DNA of 64,000 nt from Limnomonas spitsbergensis (taxonomy: Eukaryota > Chlorophyta > Chlorophyceae > Chlamydomonadales): the NCBI GenBank assembly GCA_037349105.1, contig JAYJMM010000021.1, positions 620,001 through 684,000 of the forward strand, written 5' to 3'. Under the pieces are notes generated by a model that was not told the DNA's origin, made no database searches, and saw only the letters and a list, made by a program, of their open reading frames with translations. Positions 55,201 through 64,000 of this stretch are shown here, one piece after another. Position 1 is the stretch's first letter. Each line of letters opens with the position of its first letter. Position numbers and translations under genes: made by a program.

Positions 55201-56316
55201 TTCATCCTCACAAAAAAAACGGGCAGGCGCAGCATTGAGCCATGGCAAGTGCAGTGCTGCGCCATATATACGCGGCAATTATGTATGTATGTTACAAATG
55301 TGTGTGGGGAAGACCACGGACGGCTCATACTGTATTTTTGTGGTGTGGTGGCTCTTTTCATATGATTTGCATACAGGCATGGCGAATAGCTCTTGCCGTG
55401 TTACAAAGCCGATCGGCCGTGGTCTCACCTTCTAGGATCCCCATCGCATTTAACAATCATGTGCCCCTTGTGCACCGCATCGTGACCCTGTGAACAACAG
55501 GCATGGGGTACGCACACATAACGTTCACCTGAGGGCCATTCAAAATTAAAATACAATTTCGAATCCCCAGAAATGTGTGATGAACTGAGAGGTATCAAGT
55601 TCGAGTCCCGGTTCCACCTGCTGGAAACCAACTAAACTAGTGCAGGAATCAGTGCAGGATTAAGAGCAGGATGAAGTGCAGGATTTGACACGTGTGACGG
55701 GCCTGCCATCCAGGCTTGTTGGTCCAGGTATGTCCAGGTATGTGGAGGACAAATGATGAGCAGGTGAGCAGCATTTGCATCCTAGTCTGGCCGAAACACA
55801 CACTGAGCTCATGGCCGCAGGTCATCAACTATGTCCTCCAGGGATCGCTCTCCATATTAGCTACAGGCTTGCATGCACACTAACGTCATGTGCTTGTTTG
55901 GTTCCGAACAACCGAAAAAGGGTTTAGGGTTGCCAGACCTCATTCCGGGGGGTGCCAGGCAGCTTCCACAGAGCCTATTGGGATAAAAACCACCAGCCAA
56001 TGGCAGGCCCAAGCCAGGGGGCTGTGACTGCACCAAGCTCTGCCAGCTGTGGCTGATACGTAGCTGAAGTGCAGCTGTAGCACTCATGATCAGTTTTGCT
56101 GTCCAGTGCTGTGCCGACTACGGTCATTACGGTGGCTGAATTACGTAGCCAAGTTTCAGCCACTGTCATTTCAAGGCAAATCCAGCTACTTTTACCAGTT
56201 AGGGACCGTACTAACTTACACTATTATGAATTGAGGCGCAATTGTACAGAATTGCTGCTGTCCCTACCTTGACGACGCCTCGCAGGAGCTTGGGACCAAT
56301 GTGTGACTTGAAGACG
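51316..56316 (-). CDS. Protein with two PWWP/Tudor-like modules and a Gln-rich tail (partial 5' end)
   Basis: Exons seen (high to low): 56316-56268, 55487-55429, 54971-54527, 54166-54039, 53773-53707, then an unresolved link in 53430-53560, and a long last exon 53168-51316. The first three exons and the next two join in phase. Two similar modules are visible: VFKSHIGPKLLRGVV...MIVKCDGDPRRFFFPAEEVIKW, and WVFKVDIPDMYYPGRVMG...VVVKLKNDVTKYYFPAPDVRRW. Both run from a VFK strand through a G-V stretch to a basic strand, then FFP or YFP, then V-W. YYPGRV resembles the WWPG core of PWWP domains, which bind histone tails or DNA. Between them lies a basic segment (KRQKLSISKKRTSK), a probable nuclear signal. 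The last exon, about 617 residues, is rich in Gln, Ala, Ser and Pro, with poly-Gln and three tandem SWQ-type repeats. A chromatin or transcription role is inferred. The first exon is not found. Confidence 0.6.
52228..52283 (-). repeat. CTG trinucleotide repeat coding poly-Gln
   Basis: About 14 CTG units on the plus strand, read as CAG on the coding strand, give a run of about 13 Gln. Such tracts are length-unstable and common in transcriptional regulators. Confidence 0.9.
53520..53690. repeat. CATGCATGCA-type short repeat
   Basis: TGCATGCGGGTGTACATTCC and variants occur three times (53596-53660), inside an intron or linker of the PWWP-like gene. Near 53790-53850, GAGACACTCTTTTTATTACT occurs twice with a third diverged copy. 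Confidence 0.65.
55020..55135 (-). repeat. Short interspersed repeat, copy 16 (partial)
   Basis: Inverted partial copy (GTGGCCACCACTGGGC, GGAACAAACCATGGCC) in an intron of the PWWP-like gene, just upstream of its acceptor at 54972. Confidence 0.55.
55945..56085 (-). repeat. Short interspersed repeat, copy 17
   Basis: Inverted copy ending GATACGTAGCTGAAGTGCAG. In an intron of the PWWP-like gene. Confidence 0.55.
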
Positions 56317-57843
56317 CTGCGGGGAACAAACACGCAAATGCACAATCAGACGAGGAAGGTGCACAAGCTCCGTCCAATCCCTCATGTAACGCTTTCCACC
56401 TCCTGGCATCACCCAGCTTCTGTAGGGTATACTGTTGTGGTATACCGGCGCCAGATGCTCCATTGGCATTGCGAAGCCTATACCCCCACAACACTTACCA
56501 CATGCTACATCTTATCCATAGCTGGTCATGGAATTATGTAGTATAGGGTTTATTTGCATGAGCCAGCTCACAAATTGCTGTTGACTTTACACAGGTCAAT
56601 GCATGCCTTCTAATACTTTGACAAACTCGAACACATCTGCCATAGCTGTTCTGCCAAGCTGGAAATGGAAGGGTCTATCACCATGTACAGGTTGGACATT
56701 ACTAGTAGTATTCAGCACCATGATCACACCTCGAGGGAACCCAGACGGACGTTCCGATAAGGTCATGTCCAAGCTTCTTCGACTTCAGGTGACCACCCCT
56801 CTTCTGCATTTTTGCCCTAACTCGAGGAACCGGCATGGAGGCAGGACGAAGCGCTAGCGCGTGCAGTTCCTTCCGGATCCTCTTGCTCCGTGTCCTTCGA
56901 CTCAGGACCTGCTTCGGAGGGCAGCGTCATTATCGCCAGTCATTATAAAAGACGCGCTGCTCCAAGGTCTAGGTAACGTCCACCTACCGAGTCGCTTCCG
57001 TTTCGATAGCGAACCCTGGCTCACTCGGATAAGCGATGTACCGCTGTTTAGCACCGGCTGTTTAGCAACGGCTGTTGAGTGTTTGAGCTTGACAATAATT
57101 TGACAATGGCGTGTGGCTTTCTTACTTCTATCTTCCGTTCAATATGAATTCATTATATCCACCACACAAAAAATATGACACGGCACTTGTGCAGTGTCAA
57201 GTGCGGTTGCAAAGCTTGAGCGTGAATAATTTGTCCAAATAAATGATTGGCGTGAATTGTAAATTGGGTTATTATGATTTAGGAATGTCGACGCGGCTTC
57301 GGAAGAGTGTAGAAGCGAGGCCTCATACTTCATGACGTTTCAGACTTCCGCTTCAGTTCACACATCTCACGCTCTCAGGGTCTTTGCGGCCGTGTGAGTG
57401 CTTGTTGGTCGAGTGCCTGTCCTGTTCCTGCTCGCCTTTTCTCAGCTGTCGACGAAGGCCCCTTGCGCACCCGGGGTGTTTTTTCTGTGGTAGCGTCTCA
57501 GGTTTCTAGGTTGAGTGGCCGGTCTCACACCTTGAAAAGCCACAGCAAAAGAAAAAGGGTACGGTGTCGTTGCCTAGGGGGCGTTTCCAATCTCACTTCG
57601 TCAAGTCCAAGGAAAAGTACCTCAAGTTTGAAAAAACTGCAGGCTTATGACATAAATAAATTGTGGATGGTGCATGCATTCCTGGCTTTCCATTCGGAAT
57701 TACTGCCCGGAAAAGGATTGGGTCCATCCCTGAACACTTCTCCGCGCAGCCCCCCAAAACTTGTTAATTAATATTCTATCGCGCACCACTCCGCACACCT
57801 CAAAATTTAATTAATTGAATGCAGAATCAAATTGGTTTCACGG

Positions 57844-57908
57844 TCAGAAAGCGTCCCTCGCTAACGCGGCATTTGTAAATGTCATGTGAGCGAGGGATGC
57901 ATTTCTGA
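57844..57908. repeat. 65 bp imperfect hairpin
   Basis: TCAGAAAGCGTCCCTCGCTA pairs with the inverted AGCGAGGGATGCATTTCTGA over about 20 base pairs with two or three mismatches or bulges. The loop of about 20 bases contains the palindrome CATTTGTAAATG. It could be a small-RNA precursor, a MITE remnant or a transcribed hairpin. Confidence 0.6.
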
Positions 57909-58024
57909 CTCTACCCAATATACGTACAATGGACAGACAGGAAATATTTTGATGCGCAGGAGTTAAATGGAGCCAATCCTTTGCGTACGAAATGCAGGCG
58001 AATGCCATGGAGCTTCCCCTTGAT

Positions 58025-58175
58025 TTTATGCACTATTCTTTTAATCTTGGACTTGTGTACCTTCTGGACAATGTTTCCTAAATTATGTATCCTCTGGAAA
58101 ATGATTCCTGAATCCAGTATCGTCTGTACAATTTTTCCTGAGTTTTGTGTTCTCTGGGGGATGTTTCCTGAATGC
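58025..58175 (+). repeat. Four tandem units of about 36 bp
   Basis: GTGTACCTTCTGGACAATG, GTATCCTCTGGAAAATGA, GTATCGTCTGTACAATTT and GTTCTCTGGGGGATG alternate with TTTCCTGAAT or a close relative. The period stays at a multiple of three, so the plus frame remains open. Confidence 0.7.
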
Positions 58176-58439
58176 TTTGATATTTTATTTTATCCCCAAA
58201 AAGTTCTCCAGTCATCACCAGGCGGGTCATCACGCACATACACATTTTCAGATATTTTGCAAATTACCTGACATGGCTCGTGTTATTTACCTATGAATAT
58301 CGCTGATTTATTTCAGCATCAGCTTTCTCCCAGTATTAGCCTATCATCAGTCAAAACATGCCCCAATACTTGACAGGAAACAATTCGAGCCATGGTGCAG
58401 GAAGATGCCAGGCAACCATGTTACATATGCGACGTGTCG

Positions 58440-58560
58440 GGCCGGCCTCAGCTATAGCTCTGACCACCGGCCGTAGGCCGATCATGTTTTGGCCCCAATA
58501 GGCCCAGATGTGGCCGCCCGGCAGCCCCACAAATGTGATCTGGTGCGCATAAAAAACAAG
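58440..58560 (+). repeat. Short interspersed repeat, copy 18
   Basis: GGCCGATCATGTTTTGGCCC middle and GATCTGGTGCGCATAAAAAA tail. Confidence 0.7.
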
Positions 58561-58689
58561 GTTTACCTGCTGGGCAAGACTGACCCATGGCAGTCAGCCT
58601 TTGTAGCGGAGCCGACTGGCATGGGTCAGTCCTTGGTGTCACCGTATTTGTGAGGTCTTCTTCAGTGTCTCTTTTTCGGCTACGAGTGC

Positions 58690-58838
58690 CCCTTCAGCAG
58701 GCCACCCCGCAGCCGCCTTAAGCCCGATTGGGACCAAACCAGGAATTCGCCTACAACTGGTGGCAAAGGCAGTATGGATGGCCACAAATGGGGCCTCCGG
58801 CCATAGGCCTGAGTGTAGATGACATGTAGCTCAGTCAC
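58690..58838 (-). repeat. Short interspersed repeat, copy 19
   Basis: Inverted copy: CCCGATTGGGACCAAACCAG middle, GTGTAGATGACATGTAGCTC end. It lies about 130 bp from copy 18 in opposite orientation, so the two could fold together. Confidence 0.65.
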
Positions 58839-58998
58839 GGTTCGTATGGATGAGATCATACCCACATCACTGAATCTCTCAAGCTTCCCATGGAACTCTT
58901 TTGTAGCCGCTGGCAAATATATCCACCAGTCATCCAATATATGTGTTGCTAATTTCTTACAAATGGACACAACTCCTTCCTGCATGTTTTTGAAACAG

Positions 58999-59232
58999 GC
59001 AAGCCCAGCATGGACGCTCGCCGAGAAGCTGGCTGGACGATCCGCTCAGCCACAACGGCTACTCTCGTCTGATGGATCCAGGTCCCTTGGAAAGGGCAAT
59101 AGTTTTGACCATGGTTTGGCCGTCCTCTCTCAGCAGCTCAATGGACGGCGGCAGCAGTCGGCAGCAGTTCAAGGGAGCAGCAGCGTCAAGTTGACGTCTC
59201 GGGTGTCCATGTCCAGAGTCAAGTCTAACTGA
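58999..59232 (+). CDS. Possible 3' terminal exon of an unidentified gene
   Basis: After a good acceptor (TTTTTGAAACAG) an open frame of 78 codons runs to TGA. It has a helix-like start (WTLAEKLAGRS), a Ser/Gln-rich middle (LSQQLNGRRQQSAAVQG) and a basic end (VKLTSRVSMSRVKSN). Composition resembles a real C-terminus, but no upstream exon could be joined and no family is recognised. Confidence 0.3.
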   Translation, partial: ASPAWTLAEKLAGRSAQPQRLLSSDGSRSLGKGNSFDHGLAVLSQQLNGRRQQSAAVQGSSSVKLTSRVSMSRVKSN

Positions 59233-59267
59233 ACCCTCTCGCTGTCTTGCACAGTGTTTCTTTTTTC

Positions 59268-59435
59268 GTGACTCAGCTGCATGCCAGCTGGACTCAGGCC
59301 GCTGGCTGGAGGCCCAGTTTGAGCCAGCCTGGCTGCTCTGGCCACCAGTCAAAGGCTGGCTCAGGTTTGGGCATAAGCAGGCCTTTGGCGGCCGCGTGGT
59401 GGCCCGTCGGAGGTGGACTCGTAACCAAAAAAAGA
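59268..59435 (+). repeat. Short interspersed repeat, copy 20
   Basis: ACTCAGCTGCATGCCAGC head, GGCTCAGGTTTGGGCATAAG middle, AACCAAAAAAAGAGACAC tail. Confidence 0.65.
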
Positions 59436-59469
59436 GACACAGGTCTTGCACTTTGCCACGGTCGTCCTT

Positions 59470-59530
59470 CCTTCATTTTCAGATTCATTTTCAGATTCGC
59501 TTTCAGATTAATTTGCAGATTCATAGCCTG
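59470..59530 (+). repeat. 12 bp tandem repeat TTCAGATTCATT
   Basis: About four to five units of TTTTCAGATTCA with single-base changes, just after the interspersed repeat. Confidence 0.7.
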
Positions 59531-60269
59531 CAAGGATATAGTGTTGATGCACACTTTCTAGGATGTGAAGCTGTTGGAACTCGGGTTCTGCAGAGTTCAC
59601 CGTATATAAGATCAAGCAAATCCCCTGATTGGGGAAATTGTTTATTTTTGTACGTTTCTTGTTTACGTCTTAACGGCTTTTGTTTTCCTTGAGTTTCTCG
59701 CTTCTCTTTTTCTCTGGTGAAGCTTCCACCCATGTCAAGGCACCTTAAGTGTCATTGACTCATTGCAGGGGGACAGCTTATAAAATTAGAAGAAGAGAGA
59801 GGGGCTCTAGGCGCCAACAGGTGCTTCATAAAGGTGCTGTTACGTGTAAAAGCCGTGTGTGTTTTAGTATCCGCGTCTTTTCATTGAATGCACCTGTTGG
59901 CGCATACCTTAAAGAAAATTTGGTGATATCTTCATTCCTGATCCCCACCAGTTGTACTACAAAACCAATGTTGTACCGAATGGATTCCACGTCTGGGATC
60001 TTTTGGTGCTCGGTATTCTTACTTGGCGTGACCCATAAGTCCAGATAATACAGGCAGACCTTAACCCCTGGGCCTTTGTATGTGGTGTTTACTAAGTGAA
60101 CATTTTCAGGTCAGCAGAGCATCGTATTTGATGCAAGGGACAGGTGCTCGCTAACTGGCTCAAGCATTTGTTAGCCGGAATGTGTTTTCTAGCTTTTACA
60201 GTGAAGCGGAGCATCACATTTGGTATACCGTATGGGACAGGTGCACTTATAATAATTACAGGGTCTTCA
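59531..60269. other. Unassigned DNA
   Basis: No gene recognised. Near 59800-59905 the phrase GCGCCAACAGGTGC has an inverted partner GCACCTGTTGGCGC (59889-59902), perhaps the ends of a small inverted-repeat element of about 100 bp. Confidence 0.4.
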
Positions 60270-60820
60270 ACTCTTCTTGAGGCTGTCCTCTACCCTACAT
60301 CTAAAGCCTGTCTGTGTCTCATCAAGCTGGCCGCTACTTGGTCATTAGTCTGCTGTCTTTGTTTTGCCTCCCTGGGAACTGGCTCTTTCCCCCTATGTCA
60401 GAGCTTTTTGTTTCTCTCTTGCTTTCAGAGGCAGGGATCCTTCGGTCTGCCTTTTAAGTTTTCTGGAGGGTTCTTTTTCTTTGCCCTTTGTGCTCCTCTC
60501 TGTTTTTCCTCTAGCCTTTACTTCCTTTCCTTTTTCGCCCAACCAGACAGGACGTCGGACAGCCCGCAGGCAAGTGTGGGAGGCCCTGGCTTTTTGCAAC
60601 TTGTAGTTAAACTTTTTGAAGGCTAGTCTCTTCAGGGGCAGGGGATTGGCAGGGGATACGGTTCGCCAAACCTTTGTGTTCTTGTTGTTTGGTGGTTGAA
60701 CTTGCTATCCTTTCTTTCCCACATGACTTTCCTAGCTGACTTTTTGTTTGCCGACGTGGCCGAGCTTCATTTCAGCATGTCCCAGAGGTTTTACGTAATT
60801 AACTTGGTCATTCATTGAGT
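60270..60820 (+). repeat. LINE 3' UTR copy
   Basis: Pyrimidine-rich like 49970-50400 and ending with the same phrase (GACGTGGCCGAGCTTCATTT, CAGCATGTCCCAGAGGTTTTA). Probably a 5'-truncated LINE insertion. Confidence 0.65.
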
Positions 60821-62771
60821 TACAAATTGTCGAGTCTCATTATGTCTGGGGTGTTGGTTGAGCGTATCTCTTTTATGCTACCACCTCCACCCCTTCCCTT
60901 AACTCCCTGCTAGCTGACATCCCCCCACATCGATAGGAACGGAAAAGTAGGAAACTGTCGAGATAGACAGGTACGAAAATAGCAAAAACGGGAAGGCACA
61001 GGAAGAAGACAAGGAGGGCAGGTTAGAGAAGAGATGCAGAAGACACAGAGACAAGGCATGAACTACAGGAAATGGAAGTCTAAGATAATTAGACAGAGAA
61101 ATACCCTCCAAACGACGCTACAGCAGAACAAAAAACGGCGACACACAGATTACTGAAACAGGTCAAACGGCACCACGATGAAAATTGGTACAGCAGCCCC
61201 AGAGAACAGCAAACTCCCGACCCAAGCAAAGAATCGTGCACCAAAGAGGAAGCAGGGAGATTGGCAACTGCCGGCTGCTCTCGACCTAGAGCATAAACCC
61301 TAAACCCTACCCGCTAAGGCTTGCTGAGTGCTCGGCCGCGTGGGGCTGGTAGGGAATGAACAACCTCAAGTCCAGCTATCAAGCACAGCCAGGACCATAG
61401 TGCAGCTATACGACCCTCCTATGTGAGGGGGACAGGAACATGGAAGTATGGGACCCGGTGATCAAGACAGGATGAGAGAGAGGATCGTTTGGCAGTTCCT
61501 CAACCTTTGAGCGCGGATGCCACCAGTGTTGCACCACTAAATAATTCCCCCCGCGAGGCAGCATGTCCCCTGTGATACGTCTGGTTTGCATCATACAGCG
61601 ATGGTTGACCTACTCCTGGGACGTACTGCTGGTGATTTGTGCAGGTGGTATGCAATATATTACAGATCATGTGTGCCAATAATGCCATAGCTTCTGAATG
61701 CGGCAATCGGGATAAAGAGGTTGATGTGGACCTTGCGTGGAGCTACCATGGCCCCAATGCACTCCAAGCAATTTGGGAGAGGCCCCCTGACGACACAGAA
61801 CATTCATTCAATAATAACAATGTAATTTCGATAGAATATTGGTTACCATGGATATTTAAAAGCCGAGGATGGACCAAACTAAAGCAAGGAGATAGTGGGG
61901 CACTCATCACAAGTAAAGCACATGGATGAGCCTGAAGCAGCAGCAGAGCAATTCACCGGCTTCACATGGATCTAGCCTTGCTAGTCAGATCCGCACTTAA
62001 CACTTATTTGCACACCAGCATGGGTAAGCATGATCTACAAGCTTGTCTTCTCGGTGACAGCCTTCGTTCCTATGACCTTCCTTCCAGTGCCTGATGAAAG
62101 TGATGAGAGACTGCCCCTCATCATCCTGCATGCCCGTCTTACCATTGTCGCACCCAGAGACATCTGGTCTGATCGGTACATCCCCAAGTCCTTTTCTATG
62201 CTGATGTGATTGCCAGCTCCATGGGCTTAAAACATCTCCCCTGAAAACCTGGTGGGGCAAGTGAGGGGCATATCATATTTTATCTGTGTAACGACCGATC
62301 GGAGTTCGGCAGGTCGCACTGTTTGGGGGCATGTCAACCAAGATGGGGAATGCTGGGGAATGCATGATCTGGTTTTTTTTAAGATTTATCAGTGTATCCC
62401 CTTTACAACCGGTGCTTAACGACCATCCTGCAGCCGTACCGGTAATTGATGCATGAAGGATACAGTACCGGTAGGCAAAAGCAGGGGCGGAGGTAGGGGT
62501 AGAGGCAGGTAGAGACAAGAGCAGGAGTACGGGCTCAGGCAAAGTTTGAAAGAAAAAAAGGGCTGGAGGAGATGTGAAGACGAGACCAATAGCAGGACTA
62601 CAGGCAAAAGCATGGTCAATGGCTAAGGCAGAGGCAGTGGCAGAGGCAGGGACATGGGCAATTGTCCACGACCTGGAGGGAGTGGATGCATTAATGTTAG
62701 AAGTGCATATAGGCAGAGACAGGGAAAGAAAGAAAGAAAACGCCTGAGCGTGGCTTGAGGAATACGGGGTT
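60821..62771. other. Unassigned DNA between LINE fragments
   Basis: No gene recognised. It contains the second copy of the 175 bp dispersed repeat (61331-61505) and a purine-rich GGCAGAGGCAG stretch (62460-62720). Confidence 0.45.
61331..61505. repeat. Dispersed repeat, copy also at 24322-24497
   Basis: Same order of phrases as the copy in the OSCP 3' region: GGCTGGTAGGGAATGA, CCTCCTATGTGAGGGGG, CAGTTCCTCAACCTTTG. Confidence 0.7.
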
Positions 62772-63908
62772 TTAAACACCGTACACCGGGAGACAAGAAA
62801 CCTGGTGGTTAAGGAGGGTCGTCAAGGGGGATCGGACAGTAATGGGCAGGGGAGTTTTCCAGATGGCGACGCTGACGAAGGATGTTGATATGGCAGCGTA
62901 TGGTATGCTTGGTGAGACGGCTGAGGATGGAGGAAATGTCGTGTTTTGAGACACCGAGCATTCTGAGGATTTCATCGGCAGGACGAAAGAGGAAGCCGGC
63001 GGTGCCCAGAAGGATGATATGTGTATGAGAAGGAGGCGGGGGAGGATGAGGGGGGGGATGGGCACGTTCTGCGAAGGATCATGTGGAAGGGCAGGATGGA
63101 GAACGGGCGCCACGGAAACTGTCCAGCCATTATGTTTGAGGAGAAGGATAAGTTGTAAATGTTGTTCTGATTTACGGGCATGGCACTGTTCGAAAGAAAA
63201 TTCGGAGGTGTAACCGACTTCAATTACGAGTACAGTGCAGGTCCTCTGGAGGCGAGACATAGTTTGTGAACTAGAGAGTTGACCAGCGCGGTAAAGACGA
63301 AGGAATTCGGAATGTGGGAGACCTTGTATTATAAGCAAATCCGGTCGCAGTTTGTCACAGTAATCGAAGGTGTCAGGGAAAGTGGGGGGTCGTCGGGGCA
63401 CCAGCCAACGTGGAAGACGGGTGTCATAGACCCCGAAGGGAAGGTTAGCTCGGGAAGTGGCATCCATGATAGTAAAGGAGGAGCCTAGGGAGCCATTAGC
63501 AATGGTAGTTTGGATGATGCAGACAGCTCGGTTGTGTCGGGCAATGTATGAAGCGGTCATGGAGGAATGAGCACAACCGCCTAAAAGATAGCCAGGGGTA
63601 TTGGGATGGGAGCATATGGGACAGTGGGAGGTGGTGTGAGTGCCTACAGCTGTTTTGTAAGGGCGGTTCATATGCATGGCTGTAGATGCAGTCCACAAGG
63701 TATTGGTGCGCGATTTGAGGATGTTGCGAATACCACTAAAGGGCAGACCCATGTGCCATAAGACGGGAAGGTAGGAGGCGAGGGCAGAGGCAACTAGGAC
63801 TTGCATGCGGACATAGCGCAAAGGCAGTGGGGGAGAAGTAGGGCCATCTGTTAGAAAGGGGCAGTTACGGGACAAGGGACAGAGCCTGGGCGTATCTTGA
63901 GGAAACAA
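62772..63908 (-). pseudogene. C-terminal part of a LINE ORF2 with zinc-binding and endonuclease-like motifs
   Basis: A frame of about 378 codons, preceded in frame by a stop just upstream, so it is 5'-broken (the listed 5' end is a TTG). It has the pattern of the C-terminal region of a LINE family common in green algae. There is a zinc-binding CPIC...GGCAH block, then ASYIARHNRAVCIIQTTIANG, then a region with RPDLLIIQGLP and VLVIEVGYTSEF followed by LQLILLLKHNGWTV. The D...E-V-G spacing and the following helix resemble restriction-enzyme-like nuclease folds. In the zinc block the expected His is a Tyr (GYLLGGC). After about residue 290 the sequence becomes Pro/Ser-rich with no conserved look, so it may be shifted out of the true frame. 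The domain naming is by pattern, not by search. Confidence 0.6.
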
Positions 63909-64000
63909 AGTCTGCGCACCAAATCAAAGTGGAGATGCACCCTGGTTTCGGAGTGTCCAGTCAGTCCTCCGTACGCGAGCCAAACAACTAGTAAGCAAAT

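Larger units (their letters stand above)
56317..58435. other. Upstream of PWWP-like gene; no gene assigned
   Basis: Should contain the missing 5' exon(s) and promoter of the PWWP-like gene. A plus-strand frame of 125 codons at 57394-57771 has no family signal. A long hairpin (57844-57908) and a 36 bp tandem repeat (58025-58175) lie here. Confidence 0.4.

Noticed and set aside
55585..55615. tRNA-like T-arm phrase GTTCGAGTCCC
   Set aside because: No matching acceptor stem, D-arm or anticodon arm could be placed around it.
57394..57771. 125-codon plus-strand frame
   Set aside because: No family motif, no supporting splice context and low-complexity Ser/Lys composition. Could be a first exon but there is no evidence.
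61294..61309. Telomere-like TAAACCC repeat
   Set aside because: Only two units. Too short to be an interstitial telomere tract.

Overview
This is nuclear DNA of an intron-rich eukaryote, almost certainly a green alga. Three things support this. There is a nuclear gene for a plastid-type biotin carboxylase. There is a plant-type GATA zinc finger (CX2CX18CX2C). At least one gene has the chlorophyte-style poly(A) signal TGTAA just after its stop. I cannot place the species. Nearly all real genes are split into short exons, so long open frames in the window are mostly meaningless. The gene models below were assembled by hand from splice sites, reading phase and family motifs.

Layout, left to right. 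1-1101: flank without a gene. 1106-9296: an 8.2 kb retroelement read on the minus strand, with repeats in the split order A1-internal-B1-A2-B2 typical of PAT/DIRS-like tyrosine-recombinase retroelements. It carries a gag-like region, an AGATCT-rich satellite and a PHD-finger/methyltransferase-like ORF, and no reverse transcriptase was seen. 11.2-15.5 kb (-): an ERGIC/Erv41-type ER-Golgi cargo receptor. 15.8-23.8 kb (+): an ankyrin-repeat plus coiled-coil protein sharing a 351 bp divergent promoter with it. 24.8-26.6 kb (-): mitochondrial ATP synthase OSCP. 29.4-30.9 kb (+): a GATA factor. 33.5-40.3 kb (+): biotin carboxylase of plastid acetyl-CoA carboxylase. 41.4-47.1 kb (-): DNA polymerase delta small subunit. 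48.5-50.6 kb: decayed LINE. 51.3-56.3 kb (-): an apparently new protein with two PWWP/Tudor-like modules and a Gln-rich tail. 57-62 kb: mostly repeats. 62.8-63.9 kb (-): 3' end of a LINE ORF2.

The most unusual theme cuts across the genes. In at least four of them, introns contain local tandem copies of the adjacent exon edge together with its splice site. These are decoy 5' or 3' splice sites, some expanded into arrays of 38, 60 or 103 bp. The ankyrin gene has a 38 bp minisatellite whose two ends each carry the same in-frame 5' splice site. About 20 copies of one short interspersed repeat sit in introns and intergenic DNA, and four introns use GC-AG ends.

The host genes are unrelated housekeeping and regulatory genes (secretory trafficking, respiration, fatty-acid synthesis, DNA replication, transcription). 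They do not form a pathway.
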